A DNA stretch of 64,000 bases, from assembly GCA_003439945.1 (NCBI GenBank), contig QVRM01005976.1:1-64000 (forward strand). Reading direction: 5' to 3'. Origin of the DNA: Dermanyssus gallinae. Taxonomy: Eukaryota > Arthropoda > Arachnida > Mesostigmata > Dermanyssidae. A program made the translations under genes and the position numbers. Below the pieces are notes generated by a model, which was given only the letters and a program-made list of their open reading frames with translations, had not been told where the DNA came from and did no database searches. Positions 24,415 to 35,618 of the stretch are shown piece after piece; position 1 is the first letter of the stretch; each line of letters begins with the position of its first letter.

Positions 24415-25196
24415 GTCATCACCATGCTTACCCTTAAATAAAAGAGAAAGCCTGGCAATATGCCAGGCTCCTGGCATTTGTCCCCTCTTCATGATCTCGT
24501 TGAAGAAATCACAAAGATGGTTTGCCAAAAGTGGCTCAGACTGCACTCAGTGCTCATAGTACACTTGGTCTGGCCCCGCACTCTTTCCTTTCGGAAGAGA
24601 GTGTCGAACCTGACTTACTTCTTCTACCTCAAAGGGCAGATTCATAGTATCCTGCTCCAATGTGAGCGGGTGCTCAATCATTGGACCCAGGCGTACCGTC
24701 TCGCGGTTATATAGAAGACCGGTCAGGTGACTCGTTACCTGTTCGTCGCTGAGCAGGTGGTTCGCCCCCCTACGAGGCCGTACCACGTAGGCTGAGGGCT
24801 TGCGCTCCGCTCTTTCGAGCAGTCGGATTTCCTCCCGCCAAGCGTATTCACGCTTGTTGTCAAGGCATAGCTTTATGTAAGCTTTTCTACTATTGAAGTA
24901 GTCAAGCCTGCGTCTGGCTAGCAGCTGTGGTGGTGCCTTTACCCTCGCTTGGCGCAAAAGCTCGAGCACCCCACGGTGGGCGAGATAGCAAGCCTGAGAA
25001 AACCACTGTCGTGATCTCCTCTGCCCCGGTCTCTTCCACCTGACTGCACTTCTCATGGTTCTCTCTAGCTGTTCACAACAAGTATCCACATCACAGCTCA
25101 CCTCGAGGCTATCAACCTCTAATAGTGAAAGGTCAACACGCCTCGTGGCAACCAGGTGTGGGTCGCCTTGCTGCTTAAACCAGATATCTGAGGATA
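24415..25196 (-). pseudogene. LINE-A ORF segment upstream of RT (inverted)
   Basis: The minus strand reads WFKQQGDPHLVATRRVDLSL, LEVSCDVDTCCEQLERTMR, RSRQWFSQACYLAHRG, YFNSRKAYIKLCLDNKREYA, LLSDEQVTSHLTGLL and LPKGKSAGPDQVYYEH. The pattern W...EC..A......, then a Lys/Arg-rich linker, then [LP].GK[SA].GPD[GQ] is the known linker between the endonuclease and RT domains of LINE ORF2. A frameshift at about 24556 follows. The frame then resumes as CDFFNEIMKRGQMPGAWHIA and LSLLFKGKHGDDR, the first RT blocks. No apurinic endonuclease domain is present. Confidence 0.8.
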
Positions 25197-26545
25197 TTTA
25201 AGGGTAAGCATGGTGATGACAGACGAGACCCAAACTTATACCGCGGTATAGCGTCTGAAAGGACGCTGAAGAAGATCTTCTGCAAATTGGTTATAAAACG
25301 GATCGAGTACGTTGTCGACCAGACCCTTCCACCGGAGCAATTCGGCTTTCGAAGAGGTCGAGGAACGCGTGATGCAATCCATGTGCTTCAGTCAGAGATA
25401 GAGCGAGCTGTGGCAAAGCCCGGAGGCCATTTGTATGCAGTCTTTATAGACTGCGTCAAGGCTTTCGACAAAGCACCTCGAGATCTCTTGGTGAAGTCAT
25501 TCCGATACGCAGGGGTTGGTGGCTCTCTTCTAAGCGTAATTTCCAGTTTCTTTGATGAGGACACCTTACTGGTACAAGGTGAGCAGGAAGTGTTGCAGGT
25601 AAGGCAAAATGTAGGAACCCCGCAAGACGACCCATTGAGCTGCGTCTCCTTCACTCTTCTGCTTGCCGATTTTGTTGATTATATTCGACAAGAGTTCCAG
25701 AAGGCCACAGTTGTGATGTACGCAGATGACATAGTGGTCGCTCATCACGACCTGGGTGTCATCAAGCGCATCACTTCTCTGGCGGAGGTGTTCCTTGTCT
25801 CAAGAGGGCTGGAAATAAACGCCATGAAGACCAAGGCTATGAAATTCAGAAGAGGAGGTCGATTGGCTGCTAAAGACGTTATACGTTGCGGCGGCCAATC
25901 CTTGGAATTCGTTAACTCTTTCCGGTATCTGGGGCTTCGGCTTAATTATACTGGGACGACCTTCACTGCTCACATCGTCGAGACAGCGCGCACAGCCCTA
26001 ATTTCTCTTCATGGAGAAATAGGCGATGTCCGGCGACTGTCCGTCCCGACGCCAGTGGCGCTTTTCTACCTCAAGGTTGTTCCGGCGCTGATGTATGGTC
26101 TCGACAGAGTATGGGAACACCTCACTCGGGCAAACTTTGGTTTGCTTGAAAGGTGTTTTACAATGTACATTAAGCGAGTACTTTGCCTGTCAATGCGGGC
26201 AAGGAGCCGCTTTGTGTACCTAATGTCAGGCTGTGCACCAGTTGTTGAGATAATTCGATTGAAGACGCCGCGTACAGTACCATTCGAGAGCTTTATCTCA
26301 GAATGGGAATATAAAGTTGAACAAGTCCGACGAGAGGTCGGAGACCTGGATGTTTTCAGAGCCTCTCACCTCTAGTCTGGTCTTGCGTGTGACAATCGCC
26401 ACGTCTATACCAGATACATAGTTCATGGCTATCATCACCTGGTTTGTTCGAATACGAGCTTCCACGAAGAGTACACCGAGTGCGTCTGTCGACTATGCTC
26501 TCAGGCGTGTACTTAGTTTCATGCATCTGCCTGCCTGGCCCTTGC
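25195..26545 (+). pseudogene. LINE-A reverse transcriptase and C-terminal zinc knuckle
   Basis: The frame opens in the duplicated junction (FKGKHGDDRRDPNLYRGIAS) and is open to TAG at 26373-26375. RT blocks in order: QFGFRRGRGTRDAIHVLQSE; AVFIDCVKAFDKAPRDLL (first catalytic Asp); GTPQDDPLS, where the usual GxPQGxPLS Gly is Asp; VVMYADDIVVAHHD (YADD, 25718-25729); GLEINAMKTKAMKFRRGG; FRYLGLRLN. The thumb MYIKRVLCLSMRARSRF follows. Past the first stop the same frame continues VHGYHHLVC and EYTECVCRLCSQACT, a second TAG near 26515, then FHASAC, completing a Cys/His knuckle. Two stops make it inactive. Clade not assigned (CR1/Jockey/R1 range). Confidence 0.85.
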
Positions 26546-26670
26546 GAAGAGACACTGCACAGCCTCTCTTGAATAACATGCCGCGAGCAGCTGAGTCTAT
26601 AATTGTATAATATGTATAATTGTTCATTTTATATACATACTCAATATGAGTGAAATAAACACGATGATAA

Positions 26671-26684
26671 AGTAAGTAGTCTCT
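26671..26684. repeat. 14-bp target-site duplication, right
   Basis: agtaagtagtctct, the partner of 24401-24414. Confidence 0.85.
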
Positions 26685-26812
26685 CAGTCAGGGGGCCCGG
26701 TGGTCACAAGGTCTCGTAGGCTACTGGGCTGAAGTTATGGGCTCTTGTCAGTTCGGCGTATTTGTTCATCTTGTTCTTTTCGCTTGCTTGGGTCGCGGCG
26801 TAACCATTATTA
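26671..26812 (-). pseudogene. LINE-Q fragment (copy 5), 5' half
   Basis: Minus-strand reading from about 26812 gives GYAATQASEKNKMNKYAEL, TRAHNFSPVAYETL, a TGA, then PPGPLTERLLT. It joins in frame with SGERLKITTGDKR across the LINE-A insertion (24414). FSPVAYETL corresponds to F.PLAFETLG of the other copies. The first 14 bases are the right target-site duplication. Confidence 0.75.
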
Positions 26813-27484
26813 AATATAAATCATAATTATTATTGAATAAACGTTCCACAGCCCACGGCGCTTATTATAGAAGCCGCGTTCCCTTTGCCAATGACAACAC
26901 CTGTTGTTATCATTGGCCGTTTGTAACCACTGGCTGCAAATCGTGGCGCTATCGTGCAAACAATGGCAACACTTGCCTCAGAAACATCGCTTTGCGTTGG
27001 TCCCAATATCTTCCGTGTGTTTTGCCATAAACCTTAAACAGCTCTCACCTGGGGCTGGCAGCCTTCCCAATCCTGAACAGGTAGAACCAAAAGTCGCCAT
27101 GAGCTGTCTGGATCTGAGTCGTGTAGAAGATAAGTTCACCCCCTCCCGCCGGTTCAGCCAGTCTTTTATGTTTGGGCTTAGGGTGTGAAGTCTGGAAGAG
27201 GTAAAAAGGGCCTCTTGGAAGCCGTCCCACTTCTCTAGCCTGAATTCCGTTGTATGCCAACTCTCCTTGTCCCTCTTACGCTGGGAGTTACCCCACAGGC
27301 GAAGGCGCTCGTCTGCTTTCAAATTTCACGGAATCGTTTCAGCGAGAACGAGGGCCGTCCGGCACGCCGCGATCACCCTGAGGACCCTAACTCTTTTGGC
27401 CCGAGACTGACGGGTCCAGTTAGGAAAGCACGCATAGCGTGCGCTATCTTTATCGGCAATATCAAGAAAACAGAGAGCCTTCAC
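26813..27484. other. no gene recognised
   Basis: A minus frame of 114 codons (26978-27322) has no domain I recognise. It could be old retroelement sequence, given its neighbours on both sides. Confidence 0.35.
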
Positions 27485-28330
27485 TGGCGGTGAATGTTTG
27501 CCGATGTGCGGGTTTCAAAACGGTCTTTGATACTGCACCTCGCAATTCTGCCCTCTGAAAACTCGCAGCATATGGTGCGCCACGCTAGTGGTGGCTATTC
27601 AAATGAAAAACTATGTAATACTAGATAACGGCTTTGCAGAACATTCCCAATTTGGACTGACCACGGGTTTTGCACGGGGCAATACCTTAGCACAGTTTTG
27701 TTTCTTCGTAATTGTTAGTGACCTGCCTGCGATAGTGAAGAAGAAGCACCCATCAGTGCAGCTCATCCATTAATATGCTGATGATATTGTGCTCTACTCT
27801 GAAAGCGCATCCATCAGCAAGCGGCCACCCTTGCAAGGTTCGCCACAGATACTTCGCTTGAGATAAATATTTCCAATACAAAAACGATGAAGTTCCGTCG
27901 TAAAGGACATCGTGCAACGGTTGATAACATAAAGCTCCATGACCAATCTGTAGAACTGGTAGAATGGAACCAACCCTTTTCCAAATTTGGGCTTGAAATT
28001 TACGCCAAGCGGCACCTCGTTCTCTAGACATGTAGATGAAAGGTGATCCATAGGGCCCTCATTAGCATCCACTCAATAATAAACCGCTCCTTAAAATTTG
28101 ACATGTTTGACCTAAAAGTTGTCCCTACAGTAAGCTACGCGATTGAGCTAGTCTAGAAACATCTCGAAGACCTGAGCATTAAGGAACTCAGCCACTTGAA
28201 GGCAACGTAATTAGTGTGCAAAGCAAAGCAGCCGCAATCCATTGCTTATCTAGCTGCGGGCACCACACTTTTCACAGAGGATCTCCAGTGCGGACAGAGA
28301 GATATTCAATCTTTAAGGGTGTCTTAAACT
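27485..28330 (+). pseudogene. LINE-A reverse transcriptase fragment (second RT copy)
   Basis: The plus strand in shifting frames gives GFKTVFDTAPRNSAL, then FGLTTGFARGNTLAQFCFFV, VSDLPAIVKKKHPSVQLIH and YADDIVLYSESASI (YADD kept, preceded by a stop). After a shift come SLEINISNTKTMKFRRKGH, LVEWNQPFSKFGLKFTPSGT and DLKVVPTVSYAIELV. The blocks line up with the copy at 25195 (EINAMKTKAMKFRRGG, VVPALMYGLDRVW). It has many stops and shifts, and neither end is sharp. Same strand as the neighbouring LINE-A, 0.8 kb downstream. Confidence 0.75.
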
Positions 28331-29269
28331 AATTGAACGAAAATCACATATGGGCCTAAATGCTAAAATATTTGTCGTAAATATATCAAATTACGGGTTT
28401 TGCTTATATGTTGTATGCGCTTATTCCATTGAGAATTACCCGTCTAGTCTTCCGCATCATGGAGCTCGTTCTCCTGAATGTACCACCGAACTCTTCACAA
28501 AAACCTGATATTCTTAACATACAAATTGCGGCATTCTTAACTTCTCCGAGTGATCAGACAACATCATTACATGCAAACGAGATGACTAAAGAATGACTAG
28601 TGTTTAGTCGAGCTAATTACGCCTTAATTAGTATACATTATGTAAGAATGTATTTAAAGGGCATTACTTACAGTTATGAATGCACTGTTAATACCACGCA
28701 AGTCGAGCTTTAGCTTTGAATCGAGCTTAATCGGTAAAGGTTTTGTTCGAAATCCATGGACGAGCAGAACGTGCGAGGCGATAAGATACTCAACCACACA
28801 CAGGGATTTACTAACTAACCCTTGTGGGGTGAGCATAGGCTGGCGTATCTACAACATTAAGGCGTTCGGGTTCCTAATGACCGCTAGTAATTCCTGGCAG
28901 AGCATTAGTAATGCAGTTCAAAATAGGGCGCTGCTAGGATTCGTATGCTGAGCTCGTATCGGTGGCACAATCAATGTCATGACGCCAATTTCAAAGCCTT
29001 TCCTTGAAAGCCAAGTCTAAGAGACTCCCGCCTATTCGGTAATTGCAGCAAGCTTGATTGTCAATACTGCCACGCGCCTGAATAGGTAAACTATTTGCAA
29101 ATTCTCAACTTTTCCAGTCCGGATTCCCGACAAGCACTAGCCTTCTGGTTGCGTTCGTGACGGCTGCTTCACTGAAAGACAATGTGAAAGGTTGTTTTTT
29201 TATGACGGTAGTTATTTATTAAGGTGGAAAATGTTATCCACAGAAAACGGACATCATCACAACTTAAGG
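28331..29269. other. no gene recognised
   Basis: Unique DNA with frames of 60-91 codons on both strands (28654-28951) that I cannot assign. It may be eroded retroelement. Confidence 0.35.
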
Positions 29270-29640
29270 TTTCTTAGTATCTATGTTAACGACATTATGA
29301 TATAGATTCGCTGCCAGCTGTAGCAACCGCGTAGAATAGCAGCCGAGCAAGGCGGAGAAGCTTCTAAAAGCCGGGGATTGCTGCCTGTCTCGCACAAAAC
29401 TCATGGAATTTTCAGTCGAATAAAGCGCGCAGTTTGTCGGCTGCCGACAGCTAAATTATATGGCAAACTAAACACACCTCATATTCTGTAAGAGGTTTTT
29501 CTACGTACACTAATTCAAGGATGCCGAAAGTACCTGACACGTTGCGTACAACGTACCATATATAGACGACAGATCTATTTAGATAGCCCCAGGGAAACGA
29601 CGGGGGAAGCCTAGAAGCAAACATTATTGCCAGAGGGAGC
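29270..29640 (+). pseudogene. possible reverse transcriptase remnant
   Basis: Plus translation reads LSIYVNDIMI, a stop, then RRIAAEQGGEASKSRGLLPV and SHKTHGIFSRIKRAV. In non-LTR RTs the order is [FY]xDD, then A..A...W....GL.LS..KT....FSR, so this looks like the region after the active site of a LINE different from LINE-A. The Asp pair has become ND. Confidence 0.35.
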
Positions 29641-30044
29641 TGTCACAAAACTTGGCGGTAAATCAAACCTACGGCAAAACTGAACATAGCAGCGTATACT
29701 TTGGAAATTGTTAGTTCCGAAGGAAAGCCAGTAAACGTCACAGGAGTCTTGAGGTTTGTACATGTAGTTGGCGCTAAAAAATATAATACGTATTGTAGAA
29801 CGTTAATTGTGTGAGTAATAGTCATGTGGGTAGCTGGCCCGGGCACAACCGGACCGATTCTATTTGGCGGTCGCCTTTTCGCTCTTCTGACAAAAGACGA
29901 CGACACCTTCTGATCGATAGCGTTCTCATCCACGACCCGACGCCTTGCAGCAAAGATCGTGTATGAGAAGGCCTACGGCGCACGAATTAGCGCATTGATA
30001 TTCTACCATGAAGCGTGGCAGGTCACTAAACCTTCTTTTTTAGT
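29641..30044. other. no gene recognised
   Basis: Nothing supported. It borders the SINE copy that follows. Confidence 0.4.
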
Positions 30045-30225
30045 TTTCGGGCTGACCCTCAGCCAAGATTTACCGTTCACGGAACTGTTTTTCACATTGC
30101 TTCATAAACGGACCCCCATAAATTTAAATGTGCAACGGTGGGGCTCGAACCCACGCACCTATATGTCTCCTCCGGTTGCGAGGCGCAGACTTAAGCCACC
30201 ACGCCACCGGGCTCGACAGGTCACT
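30045..30225 (-). repeat. tRNA-derived SINE, copy 1
   Basis: On the minus strand the sequence begins GCCCGGTGGCGTGGTGGCTT (box A region) and carries GGGTTCGAGCCCC, an exact pol III box B (GGTTCGANNCC), about 30 bases further on. A non-tRNA tail ends at ttggctgagggtcagcc. The tail and head both recur at 48357-48545. An ordinary tRNA gene is unlikely: the cloverleaf is imperfect and a conserved tail follows. Confidence 0.75.
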
Positions 30226-32620
30226 AAACCTGGAAGCAGCTATACTAGTACAGGAATAACTTGAGTCGCTTCAAACACCGCACCCAAATGAAAACAAATA
30301 CTTGAATGGCATTGTTTTGCACGTGCCAATGCGGACATTCCTAACAGACGCATATTTTCAATGAACCATCGTTTGCTTCGAATTACCGCTTCAATTGAAG
30401 ACCTATTTTGAAACCTGCCCGCAGGCATCCTGCACAGCCTGCTCATCAAGAGTTCCAAGTGCCTGCTGAATGGAGGCAGTGAGCAAGTCAGTATTATTAT
30501 AGTGTCACTATGTCGATTTGCTAGATTTTTTTTCTGGGAGGTTTTGGGGATACATGATACCCATGCGCCACTAGCAGCCTGCGTGACTAGTGTAAGACTC
30601 GCAAACCCACTAAACCCGGATTCCTTCCCACCCCCTCAGGCTCGGTATTATATTGGCATTACTTCGAAGCCGTGGGAGAGGCGTCTCTGCCGTTCTCCTT
30701 CAATCAGCTCTATCCCTGACTATCATCCCGCATGTCTACCTGCGGTTGGATAGGGGTATGCCATTTTGTAAACCGTCCTGTGAGGGTGCATCGAGACCAT
30801 GAGGGCCTGGCTGCTCCCCATCCCCCCCCCCCCTCCCTCTGCTAGATTGTCGCTCAATAACACCCTGCACATTTTGTAATTCAGAAGATTCAGATCTGGA
30901 CTTCTAGAACGGCTACGAGTGCCTATAGACAGCGGATGCGCCGTCCTGCTGAAAACCATTGTGCATAGACTTTATTCACGGTTTCCGTTCACACATCAGA
31001 CATCACACTCAAGACGCCATTAACCATAAATTGAAAATTCACAGTAGAGACAGCTTCTGGGTCGTAGGCAAGGCAAATGTAGTTCGCCGGTTGACCCTTA
31101 AGTCAACGGTAAATATACTTTTGTTAGAGAAGAAGCGAACATGGTCTGCTGCTTTGTGCTTGGAGGAGCTCAGCAGCCCGAGATTGAGTAAGTCTGCTCG
31201 CTAATTCGGCTTCAGAGATTACGTGTGATTTTTATGATAGAAAACTAATGCCTGCAGTTTTTCGAGGATGTCCAATATACCTTCTCGGATGTGCTCAACA
31301 TTAGACTATCTCCCGATAGCTAGTCACAAGCGGTTTTTCCGATCGCAATTTTGCTGGCAGGATTCAACAATCCCACGCACCGTTGAGCCTACCTTGCCAT
31401 GCGTGCTTTCCTTCATATACTGAGCCACTAATATTATACAAGACAACTTCTTCCAACTTAGGTGTACGAATAATGCAGAATACATAGGCTCGCGCGTAAC
31501 AAATCGCGGGTGGCGGGAGTGTAAGTATTTCTCTCTTTTGCTGTTGCACAACGGCGAAAAAGTGCAAATAGGCCTGGTTTAAAATATGTCAAGTAGACAA
31601 TACAATTTCCTTTTTTTCAAAAAGAAGTCGAACAAGGGAAATTAGTTGCTCGCAACCGCGAGCTAGGCGAGCTGTTCGCCAAACAACTGAATGGGTAACG
31701 ACTGCCACACTGGCCGTCTTAGGCAGTGGAATGGTTCGATGTAATGGTTCACAATTCCGAACCAGAAAAGGGTGGGAGAGGTGGTTTTTAGTGGGTAGAA
31801 CGCGCGGATTAGATCGAGTATTATACTCTTCCCCGGCGTTTAGCCCCACACTACCCTTCATTATGATCTATGTATTCGCAAGAACCAGACAGGCAGACGC
31901 ATGAAATTTCGTACACGTCTGAGAGCACAGTCGACGGATGCACTCCGTGTGCTCCTCGTGGAAGCTCGTAAGTGAACAGACCGGATAATGACAGCCATGA
32001 ACTATGTATCTGGTACAGACGTGGCGATTGTCACATGCAAGACCAGACCAGAGGTGAGAGGCACTGAAAGTATCCAGGTCTCCAACCTCTCGTCGGACTT
32101 GTTCAATGTTACTTTCCCATTCCGAGACAAAACTCTCGAATGGTACTGCCTCAGAACTAGGTACAAATGCATCAATATTCCGTGTCGTCGTTAAGCCCGT
32201 CGATAGTCGGTTAACGGTAGTCGTTTCTCCTCTATAGGCCTGACTCTTTCGTTCGGCTCATAATCGGTGGCCTTAGAAGCGTAACCGATCAAGCCCAAAC
32301 TCCCATATCGACATATGACTGTCTGTTCATGGCGCTTCATCTATATGGGTCTACAGGGGTATCTATAGGGTGATATATTTTGACAGCAGACCGACTCACG
32401 GCCGTGCTAAGGGGCGTCGTTTTCCAATACTTCGCTGGACTTAGTCGCTATGTGTCTGTGCGAGGTACTAGTTCAGTTCACTCGCGGTGAACATCGGGGC
32501 GTCCAAGTGTTTACTGTGCTGCTATTTGCGTCAGCCATAGCTCACTTCGATAGCTGCGGAGAAAAACATAGGAAAACAAAACACAAATCCTTTTTTCTTG
32601 ACAATGTTCACCATTGAACT
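30226..32620. other. no gene recognised
   Basis: Unique DNA with a C run at 30822-30832. Short open frames on both strands have no recognisable family. It separates the SINE from the 3' end of the twist gene. Confidence 0.4.
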
Positions 32621-32626
32621 TTTATT
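32621..32626 (-). promoter_or_regulatory. candidate poly(A) signal of twist
   Basis: AATAAA on the minus strand, about 640 bases after the stop codon. A GT/T-rich stretch (TTTGTGTTTTGTTTTCC, 32570-32590) follows at the expected distance downstream. Confidence 0.45.
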
Positions 32627-33145
32627 CGGCCATCCTGGACCAATGTTTCTTTGGTTTTGCTAGCTGTATGTCACAAAATGCCATCGCATCCTGCTCTTGC
32701 TATGTGTATACATGCTACATACATACGCCTCTTTATAGACACTGAAAACATCATGGCGTAACAACGTATACATATATACATGTGCATTGCCGTCTTGGCG
32801 TCAACACAATCTTCCGAGTATCTGTCGACCTCATTAACGAGAGCACTTCAAACGTGCTAATTCGACTCTATGTACATATGTATATATGTTTATACAAGTA
32901 CGTGTCTTCTAAACGCGTTGCTTGGCGACTCAGAAGACAAACTGCAAATAAATTAATGCACACTAGAGCCCTATACTATATTCGATGCGCTTGCATACTA
33001 CTTCAGCTGCATTGCTCAGAGTATATGATGTACATGCCGCTATGTATATGTATTTGTCAATGTGCGCTGCTATACTATGAACGACGTTTAAATAAGTAAA
33101 CGGATCATCACGAACACAGGTGTCTCGCATATGATGTAAAAGCCG

Positions 33146-33146
<1 letters not shown>

Positions 33147-33207
<61 letters not shown>
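33147..33207. repeat. (TA)n microsatellite in the presumed twist 3' UTR
   Basis: TA array about 55-115 bases past the twist stop codon. Confidence 0.85.
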
Positions 33208-33211
<4 letters not shown>

Positions 33212-33262
33212 CATTGAATGTGTCAGTGTGCGATTATATTTATATAAACATATCGGCGTGTT

Positions 33263-34072
33263 CTAACAGAATGTTTCGCAGTCGATTCCTCCGTGAGAAT
33301 GACCGTTGTGTTTTGAGCCTGCGGTCAGCGTTGTCGTCGTGGTCGATGCCAAATTTGTCACGATGCGAAACGTATCGCCGCTAAGAGCGATATTGTCGCT
33401 GTGGCTGGTTTCGTGAGCAGTGCTCGTATTTAGGCTGTTGTTATTGTGATTGTTGTTGCTGCTGCCGATGTCGCTGTTAATTACGCCGTTAGTGTTCATA
33501 ATTCGGTCACATCTAAAAATTGGGCTATTGTGATTGTTATTGAGATCACTGATTTTGTTGTTGCTGATGCAGTTGTTGTTGTTGTTGTTGTTGTTGCTGC
33601 CGCCGCCGCCACCGATAACACCAGCACCGACATCATTGCCAGTACGGCAGCTCTTCTTATGGTTGTTGTTGATGCTGCTGCTGCTGTTGTTGTTGTTGTT
33701 GTTGTTGCAGTTATTGTTGCTACTGCTGCTGCTGCTGCTATTGTTGCTGTCGTTGTCGTCAGAGGGAGACAGCAGAGCGCTCTCCATTCGCCAGACCGAG
33801 AAAGCGTAGCTGAGCTGCTGCAGAAACGCGCAGGGATCCACGGTGCCAACCTGCTCGAGCGATGCGCCTTCACCGTCGAGCGTCTGGCTGAGAAAGTGGA
33901 TGTAGTGTGTGGCGAGCCGCAACGTGTGGATCTTCGACATCTTGTCGGACGGCATCGTCGGCACAATGCGACGCAGGCACGCGAATCCCTCGTTGAGCGA
34001 CTGAGTTCGTTGGCGTTCGCGCACGTTCGCGAGGAAGCGTTGACTCTGCATGTCGTGCTGTGCAGTTTGCTG
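33263..34072 (-). CDS. twi: Twist-family bHLH transcription factor, exon 2
   Basis: Twist proteins bind E-boxes as dimers and drive mesoderm formation. Exon 2 begins after the acceptor TTCTGTGGTCTACAG at 34073 in phase 0. Residues about 199-252 form the bHLH: basic part [14 protein letters not shown], loop TMPSDKMSK, helix 2 [14 protein letters not shown]. The WR motif [11 protein letters not shown] (about 274-284), found only in Twist proteins, follows. After it comes a tail of about 170 residues, rich in Asn and Ser, ending GGIDCETFC at TAG 33263-33265. Known Twist proteins stop soon after the WR motif. The helix residues differ from the near-invariant Twist consensus at several places (for example Met for Leu in the loop, His before TLRLA). 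Asn is encoded by AAC/AAT repeats. Confidence 0.9.
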   Translation of the reverse strand, partial: QQTAQHDMQSQRFLANVRERQRTQSLNEGFACLRRIVPTMPSDKMSKIHTLRLATHYIHFLSQTLDGEGASLEQVGTVDPCAFLQQLSYAFSVWRMESALLSPSDDNDSNNSSSSSSSNNNCNNNNNNNSSSSINNNHKKSCRTGNDVGAGVIGGGGGSNNNNNNNNCISNNKISDLNNNHNSPIFRCDRIMNTNGVINSDIGSSNNNHNNNSLNTSTAHETSHSDNIALSGDTFRIVTNLASTTTTTLTAGSKHNGHSHGGIDCETFC

Positions 34073-34127
34073 CTGTAGACCACAGAAGTAACAGACCACA
34101 GAAATAGTAGTAGGTTAGACAACAATA

Positions 34128-34232
34128 ACGGCAACAACACCATTAATTATAACAATAACAACAACAACAACAACAACAACAACACCATTAATTATAACAA
34201 TAACAACAACAACAACAACAACAACCACAACC
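34128..34232. repeat. CAA array with tandem duplicated block
   Basis: The block caccattaattataacaat plus aacaacaac occurs twice, at about 34138 and 34183, each followed by CAA repeats. It lies in the twist intron. Confidence 0.85.
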
Positions 34233-35487
34233 CCACGATGCTCTATCCCTCTCTCTTTCTCTACAAGCAACCCCCGCTGGTATCGTGGTTGGAGTTCGTT
34301 ATTTTGGGTATTTTACTAAACAATTTACTAAACAACGCGCCGAGAGGACACACACCACCGTAGTTTAAGTAGTGTAGTAGTTGTAGTAGTAGTAAGTCAC
34401 ATCCACAACCTATCCGCTTGCTTCTTTCCAACCAGCTCGCCGTGAACACTCGCGTCGCTCCGAGTGCCCGGAATACTCTATCATCATCGCTGTATGGAGA
34501 GCGGCCAAACCGAGTCGGGCCGGGTTGGGTCGAGCGGGCCAAGCCATGCACTCGTAATGTGGACAAGGCGTTTCGATTTTATTTTGGTCCACATAGACGG
34601 CACGTGTTGGGTGTTCGCATAGTCAGAACGAGATGATAAACTAAACAGAACTTTATTACTGATGATCTACTGTCGACATTGTTGCTGTCGCCACTGTCTT
34701 CCGCACCCTGCAGCGACCGCTGCTGCCTCTTTGTCTCGGTACTGTGGGAAGAATGCGAATTTTGGTCGACCATCGAATCGGCACCGCTAACGCCGTGCTA
34801 ACAAGCGGTGGTCTTCAACGCGATCTGCCGCCGATTGCGTCCGCGCCTCCCGGTCACTCTCGGAGTGCTATGAACGGAGTGCACTATATGAGTGCTCGCA
34901 CGGACGGACGGACGCACAATGTTGTTGTCGTCGTGTAAATATTTCCCGGAAACTTTACGATGTTTATGTGTGGAACCAACAGTAGAACTGCAGCGGAGGA
35001 TTAAACGGACTTGTTCGAGAACGCGGAGAGCGAGCGAACGAGTCAGCCAGTCAGTCAATTGTGGTGCGTAATCGTTGGTATTGGTTTGCGGAGTGTGGTT
35101 GTGCGACATTGGCGCTGTCCCGCAATCGAGTTCAAAACATCCCTCCTCGATCGAGCCCATGCCCCCCACCCCGAGACTTGCTTGGGCCCCCAAGTACGCA
35201 TCTCATTTGTTCACTCACTCACTCACCCTACCACTCTCACAAATAGACCGCACACGCAGACCTATGGACAGTGTGGCCGTACTACTAATATAAATAATAA
35301 TAAGAATATACTATTTATATAGTACTACTGTAACGACTACTACTGATGCTGCTGTTGGAAGTACTCGAATCTAATCTACTTTACTCCACGGCGGCGGAGA
35401 AGAAGAAGTGAGAGGCATGCACAAACGAGTCTGTTCTCCTCCAATGCGAGACAAATTTACTACCTAGTTTATCACAAGGTATTAAAT

Positions 35488-35488
35488 A

Positions 35489-35565
<77 letters not shown>

Positions 35566-35572
35566 TAAATAT

Positions 35573-35617
<45 letters not shown>

Positions 35618-35618
35618 A
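35488..35618. repeat. two long (TA)n arrays in the twist intron
   Basis: TA at about 35491-35560 and 35574-35614, separated by AATATATAAATATCACA. They sit 34 bases from the exon 1 donor. Confidence 0.9.

Larger units (their letters stand above)
24415..26670 (+). mobile_element. LINE-A non-LTR retrotransposon with inverted 5' part
   Basis: The element is 5'-truncated and about 2.26 kb long. The 3' part (25195-26670) is on plus and carries reverse transcriptase and zinc knuckle. The 5' part (24415-25196) is on minus and carries the region just upstream of the RT. Where the two parts would meet in an intact element, both contain the same 26 bp: 24415-24440 is the reverse complement of 25195-25220. 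The target-site duplication encloses both parts, so they arrived in one event. This is the layout expected from twin priming. The 3' end is gagtgaaataaacacgatg plus ataa, not a long poly(A). Confidence 0.85.

Noticed and set aside
24457..24477. Hairpin gcctggca / tgccaggc as a regulatory element
   Set aside because: It lies inside LINE-A coding sequence (MPGAWHIARL), where the codons explain the sequence.
26695..26765. Third copy of the tRNA-derived SINE head (gcccggtgg followed by box-B-like cagttcgg)
   Set aside because: Read on minus it is the ETLG region of the LINE-Q copy split by LINE-A (FSPVAYETL). The 9-base match to the SINE head is chance.
33150..33207. Several TATA boxes
   Set aside because: TA microsatellites produce TATA words everywhere. 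Only 37377-37383, outside any array, was kept.
33446..34078. Plus open frame of 210 codons opposite twist exon 2
   Set aside because: Antisense shadow of the bHLH exon and its AAC repeats.
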